Shown here piece after piece: positions 54,541 to 64,000 of a stretch of 64,000 nucleotides of DNA; position 1 is the first letter of the stretch, and each line of letters begins with the position of its first letter. The DNA lies in contig JAYKYS010000017.1 in assembly GCA_036924285.1 (NCBI GenBank), forward strand, positions 4,197,501-4,261,500. Direction: 5' to 3'. The translations under genes were made by a program, and so were the position numbers. The stretch comes from Asterella californica (taxonomy: Eukaryota; Streptophyta; Marchantiopsida; Marchantiales; Aytoniaceae). The notes under the pieces are model-generated. The model did not search any database, was not told the DNA's origin, and worked only from the letters and a program-made list of their open reading frames with translations.

Positions 54541-55420
54541 CTATCCTGATCACCAGTAGAAACATCAGACGACTTGTCGCTTGCCGCAAGAGTATGCAGG
54601 AGAGCAAAACTTTGTCAATGAATGCTGTTGGGCAATGTTCTGCCTTGTTGACCCAAATTTCAATGAAGGGCTTAAGAGGAGGTCATTTCTGTCAAATCGA
54701 GGAGAAATGGAGCATCATGTGGCTCCTATTTGTCCTTCATAAGACTTGAGTCTTCTAGCTCTCCTTAGAACAAGCTTTCCCTGCACCATCTCAAGTACCT
54801 CAAGAGGATCTTGTAAAGACTAAGCACCTAGCATTCCTTGATGTTGTTCTGTCATATATCTTTAAGTATAAGAATTTTCTTACCATACCGTGCAGGCTAT
54901 CCATCACACACTACCACTATGATCATTTTCCATTCTCATTCCATGTGTTTCTCTTTAACCCCAAGGTTGTCGGACAGTAAGATCTTTGGTCCTTTGCTAA
55001 CAAATATTTGTCCACTCAAAATATTGTCATGTTTCGTGTAGCTGTTTATTGCCATATCTTGACCTTTCTCTTCAAGGAGACCACTACTAAATGCCATGTC
55101 CTCACGTTGGACTTTACTACTTCTAATCCCAATTTTCTTATCACTTATTTATTCTGATCGCTTTAATGCATAGCCATCGTTATACTCGTGTTCTTGAACA
55201 GATGATCATAGACATGTTCCTCATCGTGGACTTGGATTGCTACCGTGACAAGACCATTGCTTCTTGACATGATCTTTATTTTTGAACTCACGGTCCAAAT
55301 ATAAACATCAGACATGAGGCGTAATCTCTCGACATGGCTCTATTTAGCAAAAGAGCTATGTCGAAAAGATCAATCGACAATCATCTTGAAAACTACGTAG
55401 TGACCTTAAGAAGTGACCCG
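54541..55420. other. No recognised gene
   Basis: Short frames only; no LTR ends or polymerase motifs. It may be the upstream part of the family D element. Confidence 0.4.
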
Positions 55421-55745
55421 GATCGAGAACACAGACCAGCGACCCCAGGAAAGTAATAAGATCAAGAAAGACCCCAAACAGAAACTACATGATGACCCTG
55501 AGAAGTTACGGGGGGAAGTTACCGAGATCAGGAGCACACAGAGCAACGACTCCAAGAAAGTACCCAGACCAAGGAAGACCTCGGAAAGTAAGTTACCTGG
55601 ATTGGGAGCACACGGACCAACGACCCCGGGAAAGTACCTGGACCAAGGAAGACCCCAGACCAAAACTACGCAGTAACCTCATAAAAGTATCCAGACGAAG
55701 AAAGTCCTCGGACTGAGAATGCACAATTATTCCAAGAAGCTCCCG
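55421..55745 (+). repeat. Imperfect tandem repeat, units of 76-111 bp
   Basis: Units led by GATCGAGAACACAGA (55,421), GATCAGGAGCACACAGA (55,524), GATTGGGAGCACACGGA (55,600) and GACTGAGAATGCACA (55,711). Inside each: CAACGAC(C/T)CC, AAGTA and GACCAAGGAAGACC-like words. Frames through it give peptide repeats on both strands, not a gene. Confidence 0.7.
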
Positions 55746-55913
55746 GACCAATTACGGACAAGAAAGATTCCATCCGATCAAAGAAGTACACGGATTAGCA
55801 ATCTCGGGAAATGACTAGACGAGTTTAAGTCAACCAAAGTCAAGATACCTCTATGAGGATCTCTTGAGACACAGCTCCTTATCAAGTCTAGTTAAAGCAT
55901 TTAAACATGCGTA
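55746..55913. other. No gene; LINE target region
   Basis: Unremarkable sequence ending at the LINE target duplication (55,914-55,926). Confidence 0.5.
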
Positions 55914-55926
55914 TTAAATCACCACT
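55914..55926 (+). repeat. LINE target duplication, left
   Basis: TTAAATCACCACT, identical to 63,515-63,527 after the A-rich tail. A TT/AAAT-type target suits L1-type endonuclease. Confidence 0.9.
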
Positions 55927-56181
55927 GGATTAATCTATCGACAGATACATATCCGCAAGACCTACGGAGTTACGATGGCGAGGGCGGCGAGAGCGCGGAG
56001 GAGGCGTGCAACAGCGCTGCGTGGGCCTTTTGACTCTTTCAAGAGCTGAGAACGGGAGGGGGGTCGAGGAGAGTACACAGGAGGAGAGCGAACAGTGAGA
56101 TATTGCGAGAGAGTAGATTAGAATATTTTTTTCCTTTATTTGTCCAATTTTTGCTCTTTGGAGCGAGTTTTCTTGATCAAG
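55927..56181 (+). promoter_or_regulatory. LINE 5' UTR, presumed internal promoter
   Basis: GC-rich with purine/GCG runs (GCGAGGGCGGCGAGAGCG near 55,977). Full-length LINEs carry an internal promoter here; no specific box was identified. Confidence 0.4.
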
Positions 56182-58599
56182 ATGCAAGGCAAAGGACTAC
56201 GGAACTACGAAGGAGGAACTCTCCAAGAAGGTCAAGAAGGCCAAAACATCGAAATGGCCGAAGGAGATAGCAGAGCACAGGGAATCCTCTCGATAGAAGT
56301 CGAAGCCGAAAAAAAACGGAGCAGGTCCCCAGCTAAACAGGACCCCGAGAAGAGCAAGATAGGAAACGATTGCCGGATGAAGACCTCGGGGGGATCGCCG
56401 GCTCAGTGCACGAAGAAACGACAGGTCTCCATCGATAAGGAGATCCCCCAGGGAAATCGCAGGGAACAGGAGCAAGAAGAGATCCTGCAAATTTCAAGGA
56501 AGGAAAAGTCAAACGAGGATGAGCCAAGTTCGAAGGAGGTCTCAGGAGCTCAGACGCTGGATGGGAGAATTTCAGGATCAAGGGAAGATGACCAAAGACC
56601 GAGAGCTGGCACAGAAAGAAAGGAGGAACCTGAAGCCGCTACAATCGCTAAAACTCCTTCCACAGCACAGAGCCCAGTACCCAAGGAGAAAGGGAAAGAA
56701 GAAGAGCAATCTAAACCCAACTGCTGGTCAAGGCCGATAAAATCTCTCTTTCAAGGAAGAAAGAACCCATACCTTGAAGGACTCGACCTCAAAGATGGCC
56801 AAAACCTGCCTGACGAGGAACTGCTGGAGGCACTAAGCAACATCAAAAAGAACCAGCAGTTGGGCGAGTGCAAAAATGGTGTGACAGTGGAGCTGAACAG
56901 GGACCTGGTGGCAAGCAGACTGGCGCAGCTGAACAAGGCGGCAGTTGTGCTCTCCACGGTAGATTGTAGCCCATCGAGGGACGCCTTTGAGCTCTGGGTC
57001 ACAAAGTGTTTAGAACCGAATCTTGGAGTCAACGTGATACAACTAAGAATGCTTAGCAGGAAGCACTTCCTAGTGGTGTTAAAAGGAGAAGAGCAAAAGA
57101 AGTTGCTGCTACAAAGATCACCTCTCTTTTACAACAAACGAATTGTTCTTGCAGCACCTTGGACACCAGGGTTCAAAATTCATGCAGACAACTCGAGATT
57201 GGCCGCTGTATGGATAGACTTACCTCTGGTCGACCCCACGCTCGAGATTGGGGCAGACGAGCTGTTGGGTGCAATAGGGCCGGTGCTGTACAGGACTACA
57301 ACGAAGTCTACTAATGGTTATCCCCATATAAGGGGATGTATACTGGTGGACCCGGAAGCGGAACTAAAAGATCACATCATAATCCGCATCGGCGTAGGTG
57401 ATCCCATAATACAACCAATCACATATCACTCGCTTCCCGACTCCTGTTTCGTCTGCAAACAAAAGGGACACTTCGCCAAAAACTGCCCTGACAGCCGTAA
57501 AGTGACAAAGATCCCACCTGCGGAAGGGTCGCAACAGCCAACAGGGAACCAACAGGAGATAGCTGAAGGAAGAAACAAAGGTGCTAAAGGAGCAGAGCCT
57601 AACAAGGGAGATGGCTTTACACAGGTAACAGGGAAGCAAAACAAAGGAGGTAAGTCGATTGGGAAATGGGTCGAGGTTACGTCGGCTAACAATCGCTTTG
57701 CAGCTTTGAGTTTAGAGTCGGAGGAGCAAGACTCCCAGACATCTCTATCTAAGCACATAAGCACGTCGGAGAAGGAAGGGGGGCTCAGAAAGGGTACTCT
57801 TTCTCCTCCATCCATCGAAGCTACTCTCGTTCCATCGCTGCAGGATGCACCAACGATCCAAAGCAAGCAAACAATGGTTTCTCGGGAACCCAAACGGCAC
57901 GATCAAGAGAAGAAGGGTATCCCAGACCTGAACGCTACAAACCAAAACGATCGGGACGCGAGCGAAGAAACTGATACAAGGGCAGGAAAGAAAGCGCAGG
58001 AGGTTCAGACAAGGGAAGAGAGCCCGCTGACGAGTTACAACAAAACAGGAAGGGAGGAGACCAGGCAACAGGAAGCGACTACAAGCTTGTCACAAGCACA
58101 AGAGGGGAGTCAGCCACTGGAAGGCCCGCTGGGGAAGGGAAGCGATGAGATGTTACTTTGTTCAGAGAGCAGGAACCAAGGTGAACAGCAGGAAGAGGAA
58201 ATGGGGCAGGAAAACGAAGAGTCCGAAAAAGAACAGGAGGTCGACCCGCCAGACATACAGGATCAAGCTCGAGCACCAAACATAGAAATACGATGGGGCT
58301 GCGAGATAGGTACACAGGAGAGGCGAGTTTCCACACCCAACGAAGAAACAACGGGGACCCTCCTCCTTGTCTCTCCCCTACAGGGATTAGAACGTGATGC
58401 CTTGAGAGAAATCGATCTGAATGCCATGACAAAAAGAAGATTCTCGAAAAAGGTCAGTACTCCTTTCGCACCCGTTACCTCGAGTAGCAGCTTCACATGT
58501 CCTGGAGGAAGAGCGATTGAAATTAAAGGGAAAATCAGGAAGCCAACGAGGGCACAACGTCCGAAAGGAGACACAACAGCCAACTGGAGGTCACTCTGA
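56182..58599 (+). CDS. LINE ORF1, nucleic-acid-binding protein
   Basis: 805 codons from ATG 56,182, the first ATG in frame. Residues 1-200 are highly charged and low complexity. From about residue 233 comes a folded block like the plant DUF4283 region (VELNRDLVASRLAQLNKAAV, LELWVTK-like FELWVTKCLEPNLGVNV, RKHFLVVLKGEEQKKLLLQR, LAAVWIDLPLVDPTLEIGAD), followed by a CX2CX4HX4C knuckle CFVCKQKGHFAKNC (residues 422-435). The C-terminal 370 residues are again charged and probably disordered. ORF1 proteins of this type bind element RNA in the ribonucleoprotein. It ends TGA 19 bases before ORF2. No disruption seen, so it may still be translatable. Confidence 0.9.
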   Translation: MQGKGLRNYEGGTLQEGQEGQNIEMAEGDSRAQGILSIEVEAEKKRSRSPAKQDPEKSKIGNDCRMKTSGGSPAQCTKKRQVSIDKEIPQGNRREQEQEEILQISRKEKSNEDEPSSKEVSGAQTLDGRISGSREDDQRPRAGTERKEEPEAATIAKTPSTAQSPVPKEKGKEEEQSKPNCWSRPIKSLFQGRKNPYLEGLDLKDGQNLPDEELLEALSNIKKNQQLGECKNGVTVELNRDLVASRLAQLNKAAVVLSTVDCSPSRDAFELWVTKCLEPNLGVNVIQLRMLSRKHFLVVLKGEEQKKLLLQRSPLFYNKRIVLAAPWTPGFKIHADNSRLAAVWIDLPLVDPTLEIGADELLGAIGPVLYRTTTKSTNGYPHIRGCILVDPEAELKDHIIIRIGVGDPIIQPITYHSLPDSCFVCKQKGHFAKNCPDSRKVTKIPPAEGSQQPTGNQQEIAEGRNKGAKGAEPNKGDGFTQVTGKQNKGGKSIGKWVEVTSANNRFAALSLESEEQDSQTSLSKHISTSEKEGGLRKGTLSPPSIEATLVPSLQDAPTIQSKQTMVSREPKRHDQEKKGIPDLNATNQNDRDASEETDTRAGKKAQEVQTREESPLTSYNKTGREETRQQEATTSLSQAQEGSQPLEGPLGKGSDEMLLCSESRNQGEQQEEEMGQENEESEKEQEVDPPDIQDQARAPNIEIRWGCEIGTQERRVSTPNEETTGTLLLVSPLQGLERDALREIDLNAMTKRRFSKKVSTPFAPVTSSSSFTCPGGRAIEIKGKIRKPTRAQRPKGDTTANWRSL

Positions 58600-58618
58600 A
58601 TCGTAGAAAACCTACCAA

Positions 58619-61600
58619 ATGCAGACAAACATAAAGTTGGCCACATGGAACGTCAGAGGATTGGGGGACCCTCACAGGACCTCGATCGTACGCCGCTGGA
58701 TGGGAAGAGAAAGAATACCGGTGGACATCATCGCCCTACAGGAATTAAAGACAGTGGAAAACAGGTTAGAGCACAACCTAAACGCTATCCTACCGCAGGG
58801 CACTAAAGTTACTGACTACAACGAGGAAGGAAGGGGTGGAGCCTCACTACTGATAAGACAACACATACAGGTCGAGGAAATAGGGACCAGAGGTGACGGA
58901 ACTGTAGCCTGGGCCATTGTTGCGTCGGCGATCGGGCCCCTAGGAGTCGCTGCGGTGTACGCACCCAACAACAGAGAAAAAAGGAGGCAACTCTGGGAAT
59001 GGATAGGGAACAAAACAAGGAACGGCCCTTGGGTTCTAATGGGAGATTGGAACATGGTCGAGCTCCCCGACGACAGCATAGGGCCTTCTCCCCTGCTGCA
59101 CGGGAGTGAACTGAGGTTATGGCGAAACACCCTCCTGCAGACGGATCTTGTCGACGCGTACTTCTGCGCAGTGGCGAAGGAAGGACCAATATACACAAGG
59201 CAGGTCAGAACGGGTTCCAGATTCGACCAAGCTCGGCTAGACAGGATTTACCTCAACGATAGAGCGGAATGGTGCCATACGGTCTCAAGACTGCTCCACG
59301 ACGGCAGACAAACGCTGTCAGATCACATACCTGTCATTTTGGAGTTGAAACTGAAGGCGGAAGAAGACAGAACTCAGGTTAAAAAATCAACTTACTTCAA
59401 AATGGATGCCGAATACCTGAAAGAGCCCAAGGTCAGTGAAGAGGTGAAAAAGGCGTGGCTAAGCCACCCCACAGCGCAAGAAGACCCGAGAACCAGATGG
59501 GTGCTCGCCTGGGGAAGGGTACGAAAGACTCTGATGAAGGAGAAACGGGAAAGAGCTAAGAGGCTTCAACCGAGGTCCAAACTGGAGGAGGAACTAGCTC
59601 GACTTCGGAGTAGAGCAGCCACTGACACCTCGACAGCTCTTCACTTAGAGCTAAGTGAAAAAGAATGCTATCTACGGAAAAGAGAGCATCAGGATGCCAG
59701 CCTATGGCGGAAGAGAAGTAGAATTAGGTGGCTGCAAGAAGGAGAGGCTCCATCTAGATACTTCTTCGCGCAGCTGAAAGCAAAACATAGCAGGGAGGAA
59801 ATAAAGGCGATCCAGTTAGAGGAAGGAAGCATAACAGAGGACCATGAAGAGATTCTGCACAGGATTCACAGGTTCTACACAACCCTATACGAGGAGGATA
59901 CTTTAGCGACGGCAAATAAGGAACAAAGGAAGGCCATCCTAAACCTGACCTCGAAGTTCGTCACAGAGGAAGAAAACGTGCACCTGAGAACTACTCCGAC
60001 GGAGGAAGAGATCGAAGGAGTTATCATGAGCTTCCCAAAAGAAAAGTCGCCTGGCGTAGATGGAGTCACCTACGAAATGCTCCAAAGGTGCTGGCCTTTT
60101 ATCAAGGCTGACTGCTCTGATATGGTCAAGGCGTACTGGGCAAGCGGGCTGATAGACGAGAAAACTCTCCAAGGAGTTATTAAGCTAATCAAAAAAGGAG
60201 GGGATAGGGCCGACCTAGGCAACTGGAGGCCGATCTCCCTCCTCACGGCCACCTACAAGATCTTGAGTAAGCTACTAGCCGAAAGACTAAAAAGAGTTGT
60301 TGGGTCGGTGGTGGATGAGCAGCAGACTGGTTTTATACAAGACCGGGACATCTTCGACAATATACTCAGTTTCAAACTAGGACAGGAAATGATAGAGAAC
60401 ACAGGACAACAAGCTCTATTCTTCAAAGTTGACTTCATGAAGGCGTACGACAGGGTTTCACACGACTACCTGTGGGATACAATGACTCACATGCGCTTCG
60501 ACGGCCACTTCATAACTCTGTTGAAAGGGCTGACGCTGAGGGGCACTTCCAAGATCCACGTCAATGGCGCCTTCACTGAGACAGTCAATCTAAGCAGAGG
60601 TGTCCGCCAGGGTTGCCCGGTAGCACCCTACCTGTTCGCTATCGCCACCCAACCACTCATGAACATGTTCAACGAAGCTCAAAGAACTGGAAGGGTTCAA
60701 GGCATCAAACTCAGCGAAGAACAGAACTTGCTCCATCAATTATTCGCTGACGATACCGGCTTAATGATAAAAGGTACGGAAGAGTGCTTTGCGGAAACTC
60801 AAGAGGTTATCAAAAGATACGAAGAAGTCTCTGGTGCCGCCCTCAACCTGAGCAAATCTCTGGTAATACCCCTGGGCATGGCCGACATCCCAACCTGGCT
60901 GGAGGAGACTGGCTGCGTCATCGCACGTCCAGGTCAAATCTTCAAGTACTTAGGAGTATCGATTGGAGTTGGGCTGACGGAAGGACAGATTGTAGACTCC
61001 CTAGTGGAAAAACTACAAAAGAGGCTCCAACACTGGTCTAATCGCCTTCTATCCTGGCCGAGTAGAGTTATCCTCCTTCGCCACGTCCTCAGGAGCATTC
61101 CGGCTTACCAGCTCACCTGCCTAAACTGTACACTTGAAGGATTCAAAAAGATGGAAGGGGTCTGCCGAGCTTTCCTATGGGGAAGAAACGAAGAGGGGCG
61201 AAACAAAACACCTCTTATCGCGTGAGAGACGATCACGAACAGCAAGGAAGAAGGGGGTCTGGGCATACCTCCTTTTGCCGAAGTGGCACAAGCCCTGAAA
61301 GTTAAGTACATCGGCAAGCTGTTGATGGGGGGTCAACAGGAATGGAAAAACATCGCCAGATGGGGAATAAAAGACACCTTGATGAAAGGGACCCACAAAC
61401 AACGACGCCAAGGATGGACTCCAGAAGAGGGGTTACTCACTGTATCGAATTTGCACTGCAGGACGCTCCCTACCTTGAACTCGCTTCTAAAGGGTTGGAA
61501 AAAGATATATGGGAAGCTTACCCTTACGGGGACCCCGCTGATCTTAAGGGAGGATCTGAAGATAGAACAAACTGTCGAGCTGTGGCAACGTCACACCAAA

Positions 61601-62593
61601 ATTAGCGACAGGGAAAAAGGTGAGGCCCTCAAGGAAGCCAGGAAGCAAAAACTTGGGACTATTAGATGCATTAAAAACCTCGATCTTATCCAAGGACTGG
61701 AGAACTGCAGGCTGGGAGGAGGTACGGACCCGGAGGCTGGTAGTTCAGCTACTGCATTGCAAACCCTGGTCAGATGGGGAGGAGAGGCGGTACTGACTGC
61801 GGAGAGTCTACAAATGAGCCCAAGCTGGGGATGGATTGACAGGGACACTATACAAAGAGGGTGGTCACTGAGTCTCAGTTCATGGAAGAAGCTACTACCT
61901 AAGACGCTCTCCAGGAATACCCACCCTAGTCGCAGGTGGGGGAACACCGATTCAAGGGAGAAGTGGATAAGAAGGTGGAAAGAAGTATGGAGTAAAGGGG
62001 ACACGCCTAGGACCAATCTATGGCTCTGGAGAGTCCTTAACAGGGGTTTTTTTACTAACAAGAGGGCCCTACAGATGGGAATTGGCGAGGGAATCTGTCC
62101 TAGATGCAGAAGAGAGGAGGAGACTTTGGAGCACCTGCTATGGGATTGCCATATTGTAAGGCGAAGATGGGACCGACTCAATATGAATGGCAGCGATTGC
62201 GGGATTGCCTACCAGGAGGGAGAAGGGTTGCTCAGCACCATAGACAAAGCGTTGCAAATCCGCTCCGATAACCCTGCCCTTCTCTACTTCACCATAGAGC
62301 ACACCCAAGTTGCGTGGGCGGAAAGGGCAGATGTGGTCTTCTGGAACACCAGATCTGACAGGCCAGCCGCGAGAATAGTGGCAGAGGTGGTCAAATTAGT
62401 TTGGGCTACCTTGAAGGAAGAGGCGTGCGAAGAGCGAAAGCAGGCCTGGATGAGAGCTATGCAAACTATCGCGAACGTACAAAGACACCTAAATCGAGGC
62501 GCAACTAGAGAAGGAGGAAGAGGTGGCGAGATCCAGCATGAGGTGGATTTTGAGACCTACCCCCTCACTGAAGAACAAAGGAGCGAACAATGA
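58619..62593 (+). pseudogene. LINE ORF2, endonuclease-RT with one stop
   Basis: 1,324 codons from ATG 58,619 if codon 869 (TGA, 61,223-61,225) is read through; it is probably a mutated TGG Trp (TPLIA-stop-ETI). Apurinic-type endonuclease, residues 1-240: N11 in TWNVRGLG, E42 in ALQEL, Y114, D143 and N145 in GDWNMVE, SDH 234-236, all kept. RT, about 455-780: KSPGVDGVTYEML, GNWRPISLLTATYKILSKLL, FFKVDFMKAYDRVSHDYLW, GVRQGCPVAPYLFA, FADD at 709-712, LNLSKSL and KYLGVSIG. After the stop: thumb/connection, then a zf-RVT-like CPRCRREEETLEHLLWDC at about 1,160. It nicks target DNA and reverse transcribes. Truncation would remove the C-terminal 455 residues. Confidence 0.93.
61223..61225 (+). other. 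Premature TGA in LINE ORF2
   Basis: The frame is open on both sides (58,619-61,222 and 61,226-62,593). Trp is expected from related LINEs (knowledge-based). Confidence 0.85.
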
Positions 62594-63514
62594 ACTCAAG
62601 TGGACAGAGATGAAATGGCTACAGGACAACGGCCAAACCTGACACCAGAGACCTCGGGATCCGCAGAATTGATGGTGCAGAAAAGTCTCTCCTTGGGAAG
62701 CAGGGACCCCACCCCTACGCCTTTTGTCTGCAGGGGAGATCGAGGCCCAGAAGGCGGCTCCTCTCTGGGACCCAGGACTGTCTTCTGCAGGTGAACGATG
62801 ACAAGAGGCTGCAGAATTGCAGTCAACCTCTCATAATGGAAGCGATCGTCAGCAACAAGAGACAGAAGAGTAACATCACGCATAAACACCAATTGAAGGC
62901 TCAGGAGGGTGAGATCGGCAAACCAAGGAGAAGCTTCCTTCTCCTCTACATCGAGATAACCAGGCCGCACAAGAGCAATGATGGGGGCGGCCTTGCAAAG
63001 CCCACGAACATAGATCTCCACCACGGGGGTCGCAAGGAGGACAACAATCGCGGATGGCACGAGGGTGACAACAAAGAGGCTAGCCTGGTAAAGATCCCAG
63101 AGAAGGGGAATTCGATCGCTAGGTTAGCTAGTAGTGAAGGGGAGGCTGCCTCTCCGTGGTGCTCGACCGCGCGCTTACGCGCGATGGTTTCGAGGAGGCG
63201 TAGAGAAAAAAACGCTAGTGCTAGCCTGGATTTCGGCGGGGTCGTGATTCTGGAGGCGAAGATCTCGACCAGGCTGGCGAACCGCGAGAGTAGAACCAAG
63301 TTAGAGAGTAGTGAGATTTGCACGTACGGCGTTAGCCGCTCCCTGCCGGAGGCTGGCGATCTGACGTGTCAAACTAGGAGCAGTAAGAACTGGGACCCGG
63401 GTGTGGTGTTCCAGGTTTTTTTCGACCTCGATCCTTAATAAAGTTCTCGTGAGCGTACTGCCGCTCCTTCAATAAAAAAAATAAAAATAAAAAATAAAAA
63501 TAAAAATAAAAAAT
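62594..63514 (+). other. LINE 3' UTR and A-rich tail
   Basis: About 880 bases follow ORF2. An open frame of 215 codons spans 62,791-63,438; it has no recognisable domain and is likely chance in GC-rich sequence. The tail from about 63,470 consists of A runs broken by single T (ATAAAAATAAAAAATAAAAA), with several AATAAA polyadenylation-type words. Confidence 0.75.
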
Positions 63515-63527
63515 TTAAATCACCACT
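63515..63527 (+). repeat. LINE target duplication, right
   Basis: TTAAATCACCACT, exact copy of 55,914-55,926. Confidence 0.9.
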
Positions 63528-63588
63528 TAGGAGCACTAGAGGAGTTAAATCACTATCTTCCAATTTATGCCGTCGCATGACGATAGTC

Positions 63589-63940
63589 TGTTAAGATATT
63601 TGTATCTGGCGCTTTACTTTTTGATTAGTCTATCATTGAGCAGCTGTATTTGTTACTTCTAAGTGCGGTCCTGCTCGTTGGCAGTGGGGGTTTGATGTTT
63701 TCCCTTTGTTCTCTGTTGTGCTATTTAAGCTCTCTGTCCCTTGCTGGGAGGCAGATCTTGTGATAATAGAATTCTACGATTAGCTCAGAGTAGTCTCCAG
63801 ATACTGAGTCCTCCATACTGAGATAGACACATGATCAACTTAGATTTCAGATCAAGATCTCTACCTTGTTGTACACACATTCACTCTTTTTATTATTCAA
63901 TTAGAGAGCTTGGGCTCTCAGAATCTCATCTATTATAACA
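63589..63940 (+). repeat. Candidate solo LTR
   Basis: Runs TGTTAAGATATTTGTATC to CTATTATAACA, 352 bp, TG...CA ends, with a TATA-like CTATTTAAGC at about 63,721. The 5-bp flanks do not match, and no primer site or partner LTR lies within the window, so this rests on form alone. Confidence 0.3.
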
Positions 63941-64000
63941 CATCATCGTCTGTATGAATGGCACGTGTAGTGACTGTATCAGTGTACTCTCAAACAATGA
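63941..64000. other. Window edge, nothing seen
   Basis: Sixty bases with no feature. Confidence 0.6.

Larger units (their letters stand above)
55927..63514 (+). mobile_element. L1-type plant LINE, near intact
   Basis: About 7.6 kb: GC-rich 5' UTR, ORF1, a 19-base gap, ORF2, a long 3' UTR, then an A-rich tail (AATAAAAAAAATAAAAAT-like, from about 63,470), bounded by a perfect 13-bp target duplication. Both ORFs are open apart from one TGA in ORF2. Complete ORF1 and 5' UTR make a full-length, recent insertion likely. The composition is distinctly more GC-rich than the flanks. Confidence 0.93.

Noticed and set aside
54841..55041. Hydrophobic 67-codon plus frame as a membrane protein
   Set aside because: Short, with no start context or neighbouring support, in repeat-derived sequence.
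56197..58646. Several long minus-strand frames opposite LINE ORF1
   Set aside because: They mirror a GC-rich, charged ORF1 on the opposite strand; ORF1 has the zinc knuckle and the correct position before ORF2.
58809..59198. Minus frames of about 125 codons opposite the LINE endonuclease
   Set aside because: Antisense shadows of a clearly conserved endonuclease domain.
1..64000. CRISPR array, operon, toxin-antitoxin or phage-type defence system
   Set aside because: All tandem repeats here lack regular unique spacers, coding is eukaryotic retroelement type, and no prokaryotic gene families were seen.

Overview
This window reads as a transposon-packed stretch of a plant nuclear genome. No ribosomal or transfer RNA gene, operon, CRISPR array or recognisable host gene could be supported. 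The plant call rests on four things: Ty1/copia elements with initiator-tRNA-Met-type primer sites (TGGTATYARAGY), Ty3/gypsy polyproteins of a style I know from mosses and ferns (the reverse-transcriptase and RNase H blocks at 44.7-46.8 kb and 12-14 kb), an L1-type plant LINE with a zinc-knuckle ORF1, and CCCTAAA telomere-type heptamers at 23.86 kb. A non-seed land plant is my best inference, not a proof.

Layout. 0-5.5 kb: AT-rich or unrecognised sequence with small local duplications. 5.5-8.3 kb: remnant of a minus-strand gypsy gag and its probable leader/LTR. 8.4-22.9 kb: a nested complex. Its outer layer is two opposed copies of an unusual element (family B: about 1.1 kb GAAGAC-rich leader plus an ORF ending in a coiled coil). 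Between them lies a minus-strand gypsy element (A, 10,801-19,648) with 5' LTR, primer site, gag, integrase, polypurine tract and a truncated 3' LTR. Its gag is split by a second LTR of the same family in the opposite orientation. Its protease-RT-RNase H block lies on the opposite strand. 22.9-29.2 kb: no genes; a telomere-like inverted motif, an array of about 100-bp repeats each carrying a GCTAGC hairpin, and other tandem repeats. 29.25-30.9 kb: a gypsy LTR with polypurine tract. 32.7-35.3 kb: minus-strand family C, built like B (globular N part, acidic linker, coiled coil). 36,118-40,765: a decayed copia element with both LTRs. 40.8-44.7 kb: no supported gene. 44.7-47.6 kb: plus-strand gypsy remnant with a perfect 38-bp-arm hairpin inside RNase H, then an LTR-like stretch. 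48,486-53,954: a younger copia element with exact AAAGT target duplications, inserted into a third coiled-coil ORF whose halves lie on either side. 55,927-63,514: a nearly intact LINE flanked by a perfect 13-bp target duplication, its ORF2 broken by one stop codon. The last 0.5 kb may hold a solo LTR.

How the parts relate: nothing here looks like a cooperating pathway. The sequence records successive insertions. The LINE and the 48-54 kb copia element are youngest (clean target duplications). The 36-40 kb copia element is older. The gypsy and coiled-coil families are oldest and rearranged. I found no convincing new functional system. The observations most worth checking are the three coiled-coil ORF families without visible RT, the head-to-head LTR arrangement with an opposite-strand pol block, the perfect hairpin at 46.5 kb, and the telomere-motif/GCTAGC array. 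All LTR similarities were judged by eye.
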